From assembly GCA_934045075.1 (NCBI GenBank), contig OW203734.1, positions 3,220,269 to 3,284,268 of the forward strand: a DNA stretch of 64,000 nucleotides. Direction: 5' to 3'. Below are positions 30,339-40,940 of this stretch, piece after piece. The stretch comes from Yponomeuta sedellus (Eukaryota > Arthropoda > Insecta > Lepidoptera > Yponomeutidae). Within the stretch, counting starts at the first letter, position 1; each line of letters opens with the position of its first letter. The notes beneath the pieces were generated by a model that made no database searches, had not been told where the DNA came from, and was given only the letters and a program-made list of their open reading frames with translations. Position numbers and translations under genes: made by a program.

Positions 30339-31329
30339 CTGCCCCCGATAGTTGAAAAGGCGCATGTAACAAGAATCTGAAACTGAGAAAAAAAATGTTT
30401 ATAATGAATAAAAACTTAAATTGTTTGCTGTCTGTTAGTTAAACGAAGAAATATATTTTTGAAGATTTCGAACAATAGTTAACATGATTATCTTTCAATT
30501 GCTATAGTACGATAGGTATATTTTAAATATATTATATGCAAAATCTCAAAAAATCCTTTTCATTTTAGTTTAAAAAATATGAAGAAATGAGACATAATTA
30601 ATTGAATAGGCGCATATCGCTACATGCGCCCTATCAATTTCGTATGCGCTTTTTATTACTTTTAACCCTAGTACCAAGTGTATAATTTTAAATATTTTCC
30701 TAGAAAGAAAAGGCGCATTTAAGTAGGCACTTTAGGCACAAATATCCATTATCAATCTAATAGCCCTTGGCTAAGTTGAAAAGTACCTATGATCGTCTAT
30801 TGTAGGTTTCATCTTGACTTGTGAGTAAAAAAACAATAATTTCAGCCTTTTATTTATTTTAAAAACATACGACGTATCTGGCAGATGCGCATCGAAGAAA
30901 ATATAAAATACGAAGTAGTAAGGGCGCATGTGGCAGATGTTGACTTTTCTACTTAGTAGGTATAATACGTTCCAACTAGCGTCTAAGGCGCAAATGGTCA
31001 CTTGCGACCTATCTATTAAGCATTAAAAACGATATCGAATAAGCGCCTATTAAACTTCCGATCATGAAATATTACTATGAAGCTCAAAGGCGTATATGTG
31101 CAAATGCGGCTATTCTACTAAGTTTATATTAATTTCGGCTTTTCATCTTCCATTTCGTCAAAAAATTGGATGCATATGCGCCCATTTCTACTACAGAAAA
31201 TCGCTATAAAGCGAGATAGCGAAAAATAAAAAATACTGGCCGATGCGCCTTTTTTTGCTGATTCCAACAATGTATATAACTCAATTTCGGAAAAAATGTT
31301 ATATGCGCCCTTTCAACTATCGGGGGCAG
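30339..31329. mobile_element. 991-bp TIR element with internal GGCGCAT motif array
   Basis: Terminal inverted repeats of 33 bases with two mismatches begin CTGCCCCCGATAGTTGAAA at each end. The target duplication is TA (30337-30338 and 31330-31331). No transposase frame lies inside. The AT-rich interior holds about a dozen copies of GGCGCAT or its complement and close variants, on both strands, roughly every 50-120 bases. It sits within the leader of the BEL/Pao element and splits its repeat array. The TA duplication fits Tc1/mariner-like mobilisation, but I do not recognise the family. Confidence 0.8.
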
Positions 31330-31331
31330 TA

Positions 31332-31770
31332 TACCCATACAATGTTACAAGGCAATGAGACTCTTTTTTTTTTTAGTAATTAAAAACTAATGGGGCAAGT
31401 GTATTTTGTAACACCCTGTATATAAAAAAAATTAAACAAAGAAAAATAAAGTGAATGAAATATTTTTCACCCTGTATGTATTGAGCTGAGTTGTAGAAGC
31501 CGAGTTATGGGCTGAAAGAGAGAGAGAATAAAAAAAACAAATTAAACTAAAAAAAAGTGAATGAAATATTTTCCACCCTGTATGTAGCTGAGTTGTAGGA
31601 ACTGGATGATATGCCGAAGCGAGAGAGGGATAAATAAACACACAAAAAAAATGTGGATAAAATATTTGTCACCGTGTATGATTGAGTTTATGTGCGGAGA
31701 CAGACAACTGAGTAATAAACTAAAAAGATTTCTTTTTTAAACACCTTGTGTAATTATGTTTACAGTGCAA
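31332..31770 (-). repeat. Element leader with 'CACCCTGTAT' repeats, part 2
   Basis: Core words near 31411, 31470, 31574, 31669 and 31741, with 'gagctgagttgtag' and (GA)-rich stretches between. They continue the array left of the TIR element. Non-coding. Confidence 0.55.
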
Positions 31771-32541
31771 TAGGAATGACATGCAATAAGAATAATACGC
31801 CAGCATAGAATATTCAACAAAATGAATATATAACTTTATGTTTAAATTTTTCAATGACACCAAAAGTCTAATTTAGTACTTATTGATGTAGGTACTAAAT
31901 TTCCGAACGTCTCGTAAAACCACTGTTTTATTGTGCGGAACCTATGTAAATAGGTGCGTAACCCTAACGAATATTATTGCGACGAGTATGAGGACCTCGA
32001 CCCTTGTTGTTAAATAAACAAACTTTTAAAATGTATCACGTCATGGAATGTTAGAAGTAGGCACTAGTATTTTTTATCAACAGACTTCGAGACTGCCAAA
32101 CCCTTTACTTTGAAATGAATGAATGACTTATGGAGGACTAAACAATAGCAAGTAAGTACGTCCGTAACCGAAAAGAAGTTATTCTATTCGGAGATATTAT
32201 TTGAGCTGAAAATTAACATGGAATAATGAATGCATTCACACAAAACGTAACAAACACAAACAATTAGCACTTATGGATGTAAGTAAGTACCTAAGTACTA
32301 ACACATTTATAGGTAGGTAACCGTAGTACGTAGCAACACGAAATACACGAATCGAAGCTATAGGTAGGTACCTACGCCGAGCTCTCGACGTTTCTGGGAT
32401 ATTCTAGTACTATGAACTTTTTCACAAACTACCTACTTATTTTTATTTCTATGGATTTGAGAATTTACGAACGGGCAGAAAATATGACAAGTGGACTGTA
32501 TAATGGGTTGCCGGTTCAATTAACGGCTCGAAGACCAAAAA
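31771..32541 (-). other. BEL/Pao leader and primer-binding site
   Basis: No coding sequence. On the minus strand, four bases after the 5' LTR, TGGTCTTCGAGCCG matches the complement of the 3' end of insect tRNA-Tyr except for one missing C. I take this as the primer-binding site (32524-32537). The tRNA match is from memory of the tRNA end and is an inference. Confidence 0.5.
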
Positions 32542-32982
32542 TGGTAGCTAGCCAGTGTCGGCTAGGTCTACCTCACGATGGGCTGGTTGAGAGAGCGGAA
32601 TGGGAGGTGATGTGAATGGACTTACTTGGTGATGGTGGATGATGGCTCGCTTTAGCTGTTGGACAGATCATGAGCGGTGATGGATGAGCTGATGCGTCCA
32701 GCGCACGGAGAACACTCCTGCACTGTTCACTTATAGTCTAATATTGTCTATATATTGTTCTTTGAGCTGATAAAGTTTCTTGGTCACCAAATGTCTATCA
32801 CTTCACGAGAATTCCAAAGAGTATTTATCACGCGCGTATGTCACCGTGCGAATGTGTGTGCAGATGGCTGGATAACTTAGTAGCGAGCGAGCGGCACGAG
32901 CGACGGCACCGGAACGACTCAATAATGAATGAATGAGTGGCCACAGATTCATGATTACGTCGCGTCGATTCTCGCGCGAACA
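32542..32982 (-). repeat. 5' LTR of the BEL/Pao element
   Basis: Pairs with 26918-27354. It carries a 4-base GAGC expansion relative to the other LTR. Expected to hold the element promoter. Confidence 0.9.
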
Positions 32983-33255
32983 CACAGAATGATTGTTCAT
33001 GGTTTGATTAATATTTAGGTTTCGATGACAGCCCCCAAACTAGGCAGAGCCTGTATCTTGGGGGCTGTTAACTCCGTATCTGTCTCTTCGATTTTCCTAG
33101 AAGAGAGCGCGACAGAACGTTACTTAAGTATTTACTTAGTGAAACTCTCTATTTAGAAACCGGCCATAACACCTGCACTAAGGTACTCGGGGTACGATGA
33201 AAGATGGTCCATCGTCTGAGAAGCACCAAGAGCAATTTTTCGATGGTATAAGCAT
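32983..33255. repeat. Small foldback and relic of a short MITE
   Basis: 33027-33069 folds on 'acagcccccaa' and its complement. 33095-33170 ('gcgacagaacgttacttaag', 'tacttagtgaaactctc') is related to the right half of the small element at 52253-52363. No gene. Confidence 0.45.
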
Positions 33256-33266
33256 TATCATCATCA

Positions 33267-33400
33267 TCAGCCATTAGTCGCCAACTGCAGGACAGAGGCC
33301 TCCCTCGTAGTTTTCCAAGCTTCACGGTCTTGTGCCGTCCGCATCCAGTGACTCCCCGCCACCGTAACCAGAGCGTCAGACCCTCTGTAGGAGGGCCTGC
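33267..33400 (-). pseudogene. RTE-like LINE, C-terminal end
   Basis: Minus-strand frame 'IGRPSYRGSDALVTVAG', 'HWMRTAQDREAWKTTREA', then a stop after 'QLATNG', followed by (GATGAT)n. This is the conserved end of RTE-type LINE polyproteins (GRP..RW.DDL, W...AQDR..W). Only the last 45 or so residues remain. Confidence 0.75.
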
Positions 33401-33429
33401 CTATATAAGAATACTTGAAGCTAAAGAAG

Positions 33430-33812
33430 AAGCGCTCGTGGCCTAGCCGGACCGAGTGATTGGATTCAATCATTTGAGTTAAGCAACATCAGGCGCGGTC
33501 AGGTGCAGGATGGGTGACCGCCCCGTGACTACCGCTAGTGTCATTTTTTCCGAGCGCTTCCGTGCTTTGCAAGGCACGCTAAGCCGTTGGTGCCGGCTGT
33601 CATGTAATGGCAGTCGTTAAGCCATGTCAGAGGCCTTATGGGCGGCTTGATAACTTCTGACAGTAAGACCCGCCACTGTCTTACAATCCTCCACCAACCC
33701 GGACTTGGCCCCCGTGGTATATGGCCTAACCTTCCTGCGACGTAAGAAGAGACCCGTGCTTACAGAACATAATGTTCTGTGCCCGTGCCCCAGCAGTGGG
33801 GACATCGACGTC
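33430..33812 (+). repeat. 5S-derived SINE, full length
   Basis: The clearest copy. Its head contains 'gagttaagcaacatcaggcg' followed by 'cggtcaggtgcaggatggg' and 'tgaccgcc', closely matching the internal control region and 3' half of insect 5S rRNA. Then come a unique body ('ttccgtgctttgcaaggcac', 'taagccgttggtgccggct') and the common tail. A short duplicated insertion ('acagaacataatgttctgt') interrupts the tail. Confidence 0.8.
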
Positions 33813-33814
33813 AG

Positions 33815-34035
33815 GCTATACTAGTCCACTGCTGGACATAGCCCTCCCCTAAAGATCGCCACGTTGTGCTATCATAGGGGGTAATGCCCATAATCCCCAC
33901 GCTGGGCATGCGGGTTGGGGATCGCAGTTCGGTGGAATTGTACTGCAGGGGGCGCTGCTGCCACCCAATTCTTCCAGTCACCCGCGGGAAGAATTGGGTT
34001 GGTCCTATTCTCTAGGCCTACACCACACAGCAAGT
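33815..34035 (-). repeat. LINE 3'-tail repeat (family R-A), inverted copy
   Basis: Complement of the repeat at 3190-3405: 'actagtccactgctggacat', 'gggggtaatgcccataatcc', 'atgcgggttggggatcgcag'. Abuts the 5S SINE. Confidence 0.55.
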
Positions 34036-34883
34036 GGGGACATATAAGAAGGGTTGATATCACAAGAAGAAATAGAAAAGAATTGTTTTTTAAACTTGCG
34101 AAACGCAAGCATGTTTATGAAAACGCAAAAAGCGAGTTATTTATAGAAAAAATAGCTTAAGCAATTTTGTGATTATATCTATAAATTACAAATTGAAATG
34201 AAAATCAAATCTAGTTATGGTTTCGTGTAGAAAGAGGCATTTACTGTCTACGTAAATTGAATTTCAGAGGGATTCGTTAAGGCGCTCCATACAAGAACAT
34301 ATACCTACCTAATGAGAAAAAATGTGTTTTTTAGTGATCGTTTTTGCCAAAAGATTCAGTCTAGTCACTAGGTAGATATTCCTCGATGAATCGGCGACTG
34401 CGCCTACCGCACCGGCAAAATACAAATCACCTCTCATTATATTTGCTTGCTTCACAATTATTCACCCAGTTATTTATTTATTGCATACCCACACACACAC
34501 ACTTTGTTATATTATATCGCACTACACTTTACATACCAACTATTAGGCATGCATTTATTTGATTTTCTTTCTGTTTTGTAAGTATTCAATAATTTTTGTC
34601 TTTTTTTTATTTTCACAAACACGCGACTAACTCGCAACATGGTCTCGACAGAATATCAGCGTTGTGGTTAGATACCTCGGTGGCTGCTACAACACATGCT
34701 GAGTCGGGAACCATTTTAGGGGCTCAATACTTTAAAACTTTAAATAAATTACTTCTACTAGGTCTACATATTTTTCTGTGCTGTTCTATTCAATTGCTTT
34801 TTTTTTGTGTTTTGTTAAGATTTGCGTTTTGTATGTTTTTTGATACCGTTTGGTTTTGTTTTTGAAGTATTGTACCTTTAAAT

Positions 34884-34930
<47 letters not shown>

Positions 34931-35689
34931 AATTTTTGGACCCATGCCCGCGAACTCGGTTGACGGATTTGGGACTAGATAGCGTTTGTGCCAAAAAAGG
35001 CCGTTTTGGGCGTCAATGCTATGTGGCCCCGCGGGTATCACACCTTGGGTTTACGGTAATGGGTCTTAAAAATCACTATTTACATGATTTAGGCGTAGTC
35101 TGACATTTTTGTAAAAACTTTATGCAAAAAGATTTTTTTCCTTTGATGGCGCTCGAGCATGGAGCCTCTTCGGCGCAATTAGGTGCAAAATAGCGACTTC
35201 AATCATATGTCCTTTTATGTTATTTTAGTCTTAAGGAAAACTTACAGCTAAGTTTACCAAAATAGACTTTTTTTTTTTCAAAACAATTCGCTAATTACAA
35301 GATTTAAGAAAAACTACCACCGCGTCTAATCTTTGAGAAGTTTTATGTGATAGTTTATGGTCGAAAATTGAAAAACAACTCTCCGATATGTTGCTACTCA
35401 GGTGGATTGGTTTCCTTGTTTATGTCATTACCAATTAAATTTAAAAACACAATGAACTTACCAATGAACTGTTTCCGCATGATTGGTAAATTTTAGTACC
35501 CAACTCTTAGTTTTACATTCTAACACAGCACAAGAAGATATCTTAGTAGAGTTTTTACGATTGTTTTCTTTACTAGAAACAAACGGCATCTGAGGCAAGA
35601 AGAACTGTCAGAGACAACGCATAGGCAATACATTGCTAATGCGAGGCACGCGGGCACCGCCCACTTACGACTTCTACTCTTTTTTTATG
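34036..35689. other. No gene; CT microsatellite at 34888-34932
   Basis: AT-rich sequence with a (CT)n tract of about 45 bases and a T-rich run near 34800. Frames here (34596-34865, 34790-35041) have no recognisable domain. 35520-35690 is unique-looking DNA just before an S1 copy. Confidence 0.45.
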
Positions 35690-35694
35690 TGTTG

Positions 35695-35877
35695 TGCTGT
35701 ACATAATACAGAGAATATTGTAAAGAGGTTCAAAGCTTCGCTGATGCCGGTACTTGCTCATTAACTCAGTAGGGGAGCGCTGGCACGGTTAGCCAGAGGT
35801 CGCGGGTTCGAGTCCCGGCATGGGTGGAATTTTTAGCCTCTAAATAGGTTTTTAAAATTGTCCTTATCACGGTTTAG
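35695..35877 (+). repeat. tRNA-like repeat S1, plus copy
   Basis: Core at about 35755-35827 with a decayed box A (ttaactcagtaggggagcg) and intact box B (gggttcgagtccc). Ends with 'tagcctctaaataggtttt'. Confidence 0.7.
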
Positions 35878-37341
35878 TGCAACAAAAAGAATATATTCCC
35901 ATTGAAAACGACTGAATTTAATCGACTGTATGAATTCTAATGAAAACGTAGAAATCCTCGTAATATTATGATTTAATTAAATAGAAAACATGGGCAGAAC
36001 CGCTAACTAGGTACTTGACAACTAAAATATTTCATAACACAACCACTGTTATTTTTTATAAACTATATTTAAAACCAAACAGCGAGGAGTTCGCGACACC
36101 CATAAGGGTTTCGTTTTTCCTTTTGAGGTACGGAACCCTAAGAAGTTGCTGCTCAGAGGAACCTCTTTAATACCGTCTAATGAACCATCGTTGTTATTTA
36201 TTATGAACAACATTCTTGACTGAAAGCCGCGTTCAAGGATTAAATTTACTTTTATTACATTTCTACGAAAGTATACTTCGGAATTTCCTGTTCTCGCAGG
36301 AATTTGACCTGGAGGCTCTAATCTGTAGCCGTATGAAGCTAATGATTTTCAAATACATTTACGTGGATTGGGCAGAGTAAAGCAAGCTTTTTTCTCGTGT
36401 TTTGTGTCTGTGAGTTTTTATATAAAAATGTGATGGATCCTACTTATATTATATTGCAAATGTGAAAGTTTGTGAACATGTTTGTTACTCAATCACGCAA
36501 TAAACACTGAACGGAGTTACATGAAACATGGCGTACAAATAGACAAAGTTCTGAATAGAGACATAGTTGATACTTGATAGAGATGCAGGTGGCCGACAGT
36601 GGCTGGATATGGATGGCCGACGACAGAGGGAATTGGCGTGCCTTGGGGGAGGCCTATGCTTGATTAATGGCTTCAATACCAAGAAGCAAGAAAGAAGCTT
36701 GAATTGCTTAAAAAGCGCTCGTGGCCTAGTCAAAACGAGTGATTGGAATCAATCACTTAAATATATATTTATTGGACGACACAATACTCAAACGCATAAA
36801 ATCACACAGCAAAATACAAGTCAAAGAGAAAACACTATATTAGCCAAAATTTTGCTGTTACCCACGTAACAGCAAAAAATGTGAATAACACAAAAACAAA
36901 CAATACGTGTATTATCGTGTCGTGTGTGTAGGTTAGGTAAACATAATTTTTATTACTCAGCCCTTTCCTCCTCCCCTGTCTAAGTTAATGTCTCTCCCAA
37001 TGTTTTATGTAAGTTTAGTATTGTATTTCACTTTTTTTCTTGCTCTACCCTTTGCCAGTCTCTTCATCACCGAAGGTTTGCTAGAAGAGAACGCTTCTTG
37101 AATTAAGCACACCCTCGTACATTTACTCTATACATACATATATATATATGGTAAGGAACTCTTAGTGCGCAACTCACACTTGATTGCTTTTTTAAAATTA
37201 TCTTTTCATTTATACAGAGGTTTTATTAAACACTAAATAACGTTCGACATTTATAAGGTCCCTTGAGAAATAGAACACCTTAAGCGCGGCTGTAAAAAGT
37301 ATGGAAAAAATATTATAATAAATAACACAATGGATAATTTA
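35878..37341. other. Mixed repeats, no gene
   Basis: 36085-36140 is a fragment of the repeat also seen at 38340-38565 ('ttttgaggtacggaaccct'). 36708-36765 is a headpiece of the 5S SINE. 36850-36877 is a perfect 12-base hairpin 'ttttgctgttac'. The rest is AT-rich. Confidence 0.45.
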
Positions 37342-37692
37342 TCTATATAAATAAAATTCAAAGTCCTGACTGACTGACTCACTCATCAACGCCCAGCCCA
37401 AGCCGTTGGACCCAGGAAGCTGAAATTTTGCACAGATAGTCTATACCTATAATGTAAACAAAGAATAAGACAGTTTTTTTTTGGAATTCAACCCATAAGG
37501 GGGCGAAAAGGGTTGCCAAAATTTGTATGGGAGGTATAAAGAATGTTGTCTAATTTACTTGAAAATTAAAATAAATACTCTTCAACACAAATGATTGAAC
37601 ACGTGTGTCGCCGTTTTTCTATTTAACCCTCAAGGGAGAGATCGGGGTTGCAAAAAAAGTCCACGCGGGCGGAGTCGCGGGCAAAAGCTAGT
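37342..37692 (+). mobile_element. Non-autonomous Helitron, 351 bp
   Basis: Begins TCTATATAAATAAAATTC after an A and ends GCGGGCAAAAGCTAGT, a GC-rich stretch then CTAG before T. The interior carries the 'ccgttggacccaggaagctg' and 'gaaattttgcacagatag' sequences typical of insect Helitrons. No Rep/helicase coding. Insertion between A and T fits the Helitron rule. Confidence 0.75.
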
Positions 37693-37814
37693 CTGGTATA
37701 AATATTACAGCGTTCCTACTTAATTTTATAAAGGTTATGTTTTGTCTTCAAAATTATTAAATATTTCGTGCTTTATATTTAATTTTACACCAGGAAAAAA
37801 CGAACAAAACATAA

Positions 37815-37995
37815 TTACAAAGATACAGTACAATTGGCGGCCTTATTGCTTAGAGCAATTTCTTCCAGACAACATACTATGGAGAGTTGCTGAAGGAAAA
37901 GTGTGACGGGTAGTTGGTGCAAATATGAATATTGATATACATACTTATACTTAAAAATAATATACTTACATAAACCATAATTATAATACATAAAA
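37815..37995 (-). repeat. LINE tail (T1), reversed
   Basis: 'caattggcggccttattgc', 'aatttcttccagacaac' and 'aatatgaatattgatatac' are the complement of the T1 tail that ends the LINE at 19783-20860. Confidence 0.6.
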
Positions 37996-38171
37996 CAATT
38001 TATTATAAATATACACAAACTTACATTAGCTGAAACTATTAACTTAAACCTTGAATTTTATGTATACAATATAGATAATCCTTTTGTGATGATATATTTT
38101 TTGTAGCAATATTTATATAGACAAATATAGGTATATATAGACAACACAAAACATAAAAGACATAAAAATAT

Positions 38172-38305
38172 TGCTGGTACGGATAGCCAGAGGTTGCGGG
38201 TTCGAATCCCGGCATGGGTGAAATTTTTAGCCTCTAAATAGGTTTTTAAATTTGTTCCTTAGCACGGGTTAGTGCATTAAAAATAAAAAAAATAGTGTAA
38301 TATTT
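38172..38305 (+). repeat. tRNA-like repeat S1, 5'-truncated
   Basis: Starts inside the anticodon arm and runs through box B to the tail, 'ttagcacgggttagtgcatt'. Confidence 0.75.
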
Positions 38306-38329
38306 GAATACTTCAAGCATCCTGCTGCC

Positions 38330-38570
38330 CTTATAAAAAAGTCACCTTTGTCGTATGAGACCCCCACAAACTACTTAAATTATTCTGTTTTTAGTATTTG
38401 TTGCTACAACGGCTCCAAAAATACATCAGCGATGAAAATTTCAACTGTCTAGCTATAACGGTTCATGAAATACAGTCTGATTATAGACACACAGGCAGAC
38501 GGACAGCGGAGTATTAGTAATAGGGACCCTTACCCTTTTAGTACGGTACCCCGAAAATAATTATCTCTGC
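38330..38570. repeat. Abundant lepidopteran-type repeat ('tacggaaccct' family)
   Basis: 'ttcaactgtctagctataac', 'cagacggacagcggagtatt' and 'agtaatagggacccttaccc'. I know this motif order as an old, widespread insect repeat; its autonomous parent is not visible here. Confidence 0.45.
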
Positions 38571-38802
38571 TCATCATTAACAAGTAAAACCAAACTTATA
38601 GGAAGTTGGAAATTCAAAATCGCGACGAAAATTATCACCCATTCCGTAATAAGCATACAACTTGCATACTCTGTATGCTTCATGCATCCAATACATCGAA
38701 TTAGAGCTTATAATTACCCAACCGAACATACTAATTTGGGCCGATTGTGATGCGTGAACATTTGATTATTACGCTGTTATTGATTGCAGCCTAGCCCCTA
38801 GC

Positions 38803-39078
38803 GAAGCGCTCGCTGCCTAGTGGAACCGAGTGATTGGAATCAGTCACTAGTAGAATAGAATAGAATATATTTATTTGTCTTCAAGCGAAATAAGACACAA
38901 CAATCACTTATACTAGAGGCATTAAGTAACAACAGGCGCGGCCAGGTACTGGATGGGTGACCATCCCGTGACTACCTACTAGTGGCATTTTTTCCGAGCG
39001 CTTTCGTGCTTTGCAAGGCACGCTAAGCCGTTGGTGCCGGCTGTCATGCAATAGCACTCGTTAAGCCATGTAAGCTAG
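38803..39078 (+). repeat. 5S-derived SINE carrying a nested LINE tail
   Basis: Head, 5S-like block ('ggccaggtactggatgggtg') and body are present. About 38849-38909 is a foreign piece starting (TAGAA)n and 'tatttatttgtcttcaagcg', bounded by TCACT on both sides. It is a reversed LINE 3' end with its own short target duplication. The SINE tail is missing. Confidence 0.65.
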
Positions 39079-39619
39079 ATGACTTCTGGGGCCCGTTATT
39101 GGACGTCCCCACCGCAGATTAGCAATTTCTAGCACTGAGGTATTTGAACACTGAACCCTCAGGTTTCCTCACGATATTTTCCGAGAGTTAGCGTTAACGT
39201 TAGCGAAACGTATGCACGTAAGAATTGAAGAAAACGCAAAAGTAACTATATTAGGAATTTTGAATCAGTCTTTTTTTCTACGTTTGGCATTGACATAGTC
39301 GCAATTTAAAAAATAGACATAATGAGTAGAAAATTGTACAATAGAAGTAAAAAAAGTAAAAAGGTTAATTGGTGAGCAGACAACAGGCGCATTGAAATAC
39401 TTCATTCGTTCACAAGCTTTTTTAAAAGCTCCCTTACTAAGTAAACATTAGAGCCTATTTTCCAACGAGCGCCGCCGACTTTTAAGAGCAGATTTTTATC
39501 GAATTAGGTCGAAGAGGGAGTTTTCTCGGAAATGTAACAACGAAAGGTTGAACTGTAATGCCAATATTTTCTTAAAGGCTTAAAAATTTCATTTATTTTG
39601 GTAAAATAGTATAAAATAG
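39079..39619. other. No recognised feature
   Basis: AT-rich sequence, no coding signal or repeat match. Confidence 0.4.
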
Positions 39620-39965
39620 AATCGCTCGTAGTCCCGGCTGCCTGAGTTATCTTAAACGATCACGAAGGTTAACCAACACAGAGCGCGTTCAGTGCGTGGA
39701 TGGTTAACCGTCTATTACTAACGCTAGTGGCATTTTCCCGAGCGGCACCGTGCTTCGCAAGGCACGTTAAGCAATTGGTGCCGGCTTTCGTCGATAGATG
39801 GCAGTTATAAAGCCAAGTCAAAGGCCTCAGGGCGGCTTGAAAACTTCTGACCGTAAGACCAGCCACTAGTCTTGTAAGCCTCCACAATCCGGACTTGGCC
39901 CCCGTGGTGGAGTATGGCATATACCTTCCTCAGGGAAGAGACCCGTGCCCAGTTGATGATGACGA
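39620..39965 (+). repeat. 5S-derived SINE, second subfamily
   Basis: Head 'gaatcgctcgtagtcccggc', a 5S-like 'cgatcacgaaggttaaccaa' block, then the shared body and tail. Its closest relative is 55500-55820. Confidence 0.65.
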
Positions 39966-40730
39966 CTTTGATCAATGGCGAATTTTTTTTAGACGTAATT
40001 GACAAGGAATGTCATATTATTTTCATGTGTGATGGTTTGTTTGTCCGTTATCCGTGATATAACAGTTGCATTCACTATTACAATACACATCTTAGTTACG
40101 TACATTAGTGAAGTTATGGTAGCAATACCTCAAGCTAACTGTGAAGGAAAACACCGTGACCAAACCTGACTGTTGACGTGTTTAAAAACCTCTGTTCAAA
40201 AGTTCTCTTTTTCATAGCATGTTTCATAGCACTAAAATTTAAGGTTTACAATGACAATTCGATGTTGGTACATTGCCAGTCGATTAACCCACAGATTAAC
40301 AAGCTGTCTGCAACGCAATGTACATCAAATTGCGAGACAACATGGCCGACAGTATCCCTGACGAGATGACGGAAAAATAGCGTCTGCTGTTAGCGAAAGT
40401 GGGAAATGTCTTAAGTCAACTTTCTCTGCAAATAGCGCGGGAAGAGTAGTGCAGTTGACAACTGAACGCCTTTTATAGGTACTTTAGTTCCAGACTCGTC
40501 TTTAATACAGCGTGTTCCAGAAAGCTCCAACGAGTGCAACTTTGTTCGCTGAAAAGTTTCGCTTCGCTTGAGAATTTTGTACAGTACAACATTTGCATTA
40601 GCGAATAGCATTACCACTCGCTTACCGTGAAGGAAAACACCGTGAAGGAAAACATCGTGAGGAAACCTGCGTATCTAAGATGTTCTCATCCCTCCCAGGG
40701 GAGGTATGTGATCAATTCTGACACTCATTA
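39966..40730. other. No gene; 'gaaggaaaacaccgtga' fragments
   Basis: Short copies of the motif at 40140 and 40627-40660 belong to a repeat also seen at 24145, 58580 and 59270. Nothing else supported. Confidence 0.4.
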
Positions 40731-40880
40731 AATTATATTAGTTTTAATGCACTGACCTGTGCTAAGGACAATTTTAAAAACCTATTTAGAGGCTAAAAAT
40801 TCCTGCCAATGGGCCACTCACTGGCATCAGTGAAATTTCGAACCTCTTTACAATATTCTCTGTATTACGTACACGTTACG
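40731..40880 (-). repeat. tRNA-like repeat S1 lacking its core
   Basis: Tail and 5' flank are present ('cctatttagaggctaaaaat', 'gaaatttcgaacctctttac'), but the tRNA-like core is deleted to 'cctgccaatgggccactcac'. It is cut at 40880, just before the hairpin at 40896-40940. Confidence 0.7.
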
Positions 40881-40895
40881 TCTGTATTACGTATA

Positions 40896-40940
40896 TTGAT
40901 TGATACAATACAATTGTATCAATTGTATTGTATCAATCAA
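40896..40940. repeat. Perfect 21-bp hairpin at the 5' junction of a LINE
   Basis: Arms 40896-40916 and 40920-40940 are exact complements ('ttgattgatacaatacaatt' type) with a 3-base loop TAT. It lies precisely between the S1 remnant and the LINE coding region. Confidence 0.9.

Larger units (their letters stand above)
26918..32982 (-). mobile_element. BEL/Pao LTR retrotransposon, internally deleted (6,065 bp)
   Basis: LTRs at 26918-27354 (437 bp) and 32542-32982 (441 bp) differ at about nine positions plus a 4-base indel. Both begin TGTTCGCG and end TACCA on the minus strand. Flanks CACAC and CACAG may be a decayed 5-base target duplication. Internally there is a long leader (29868-32541), a short gag start, then the RNase H and integrase part of pol. 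Protease and most of RT are missing. Low LTR divergence suggests a fairly young insertion. I describe it only as an old genomic copy. Confidence 0.9.

Noticed and set aside
36567..36869. Plus-strand gene of 100 codons
   Set aside because: No recognisable domain; the frame includes a SINE fragment.
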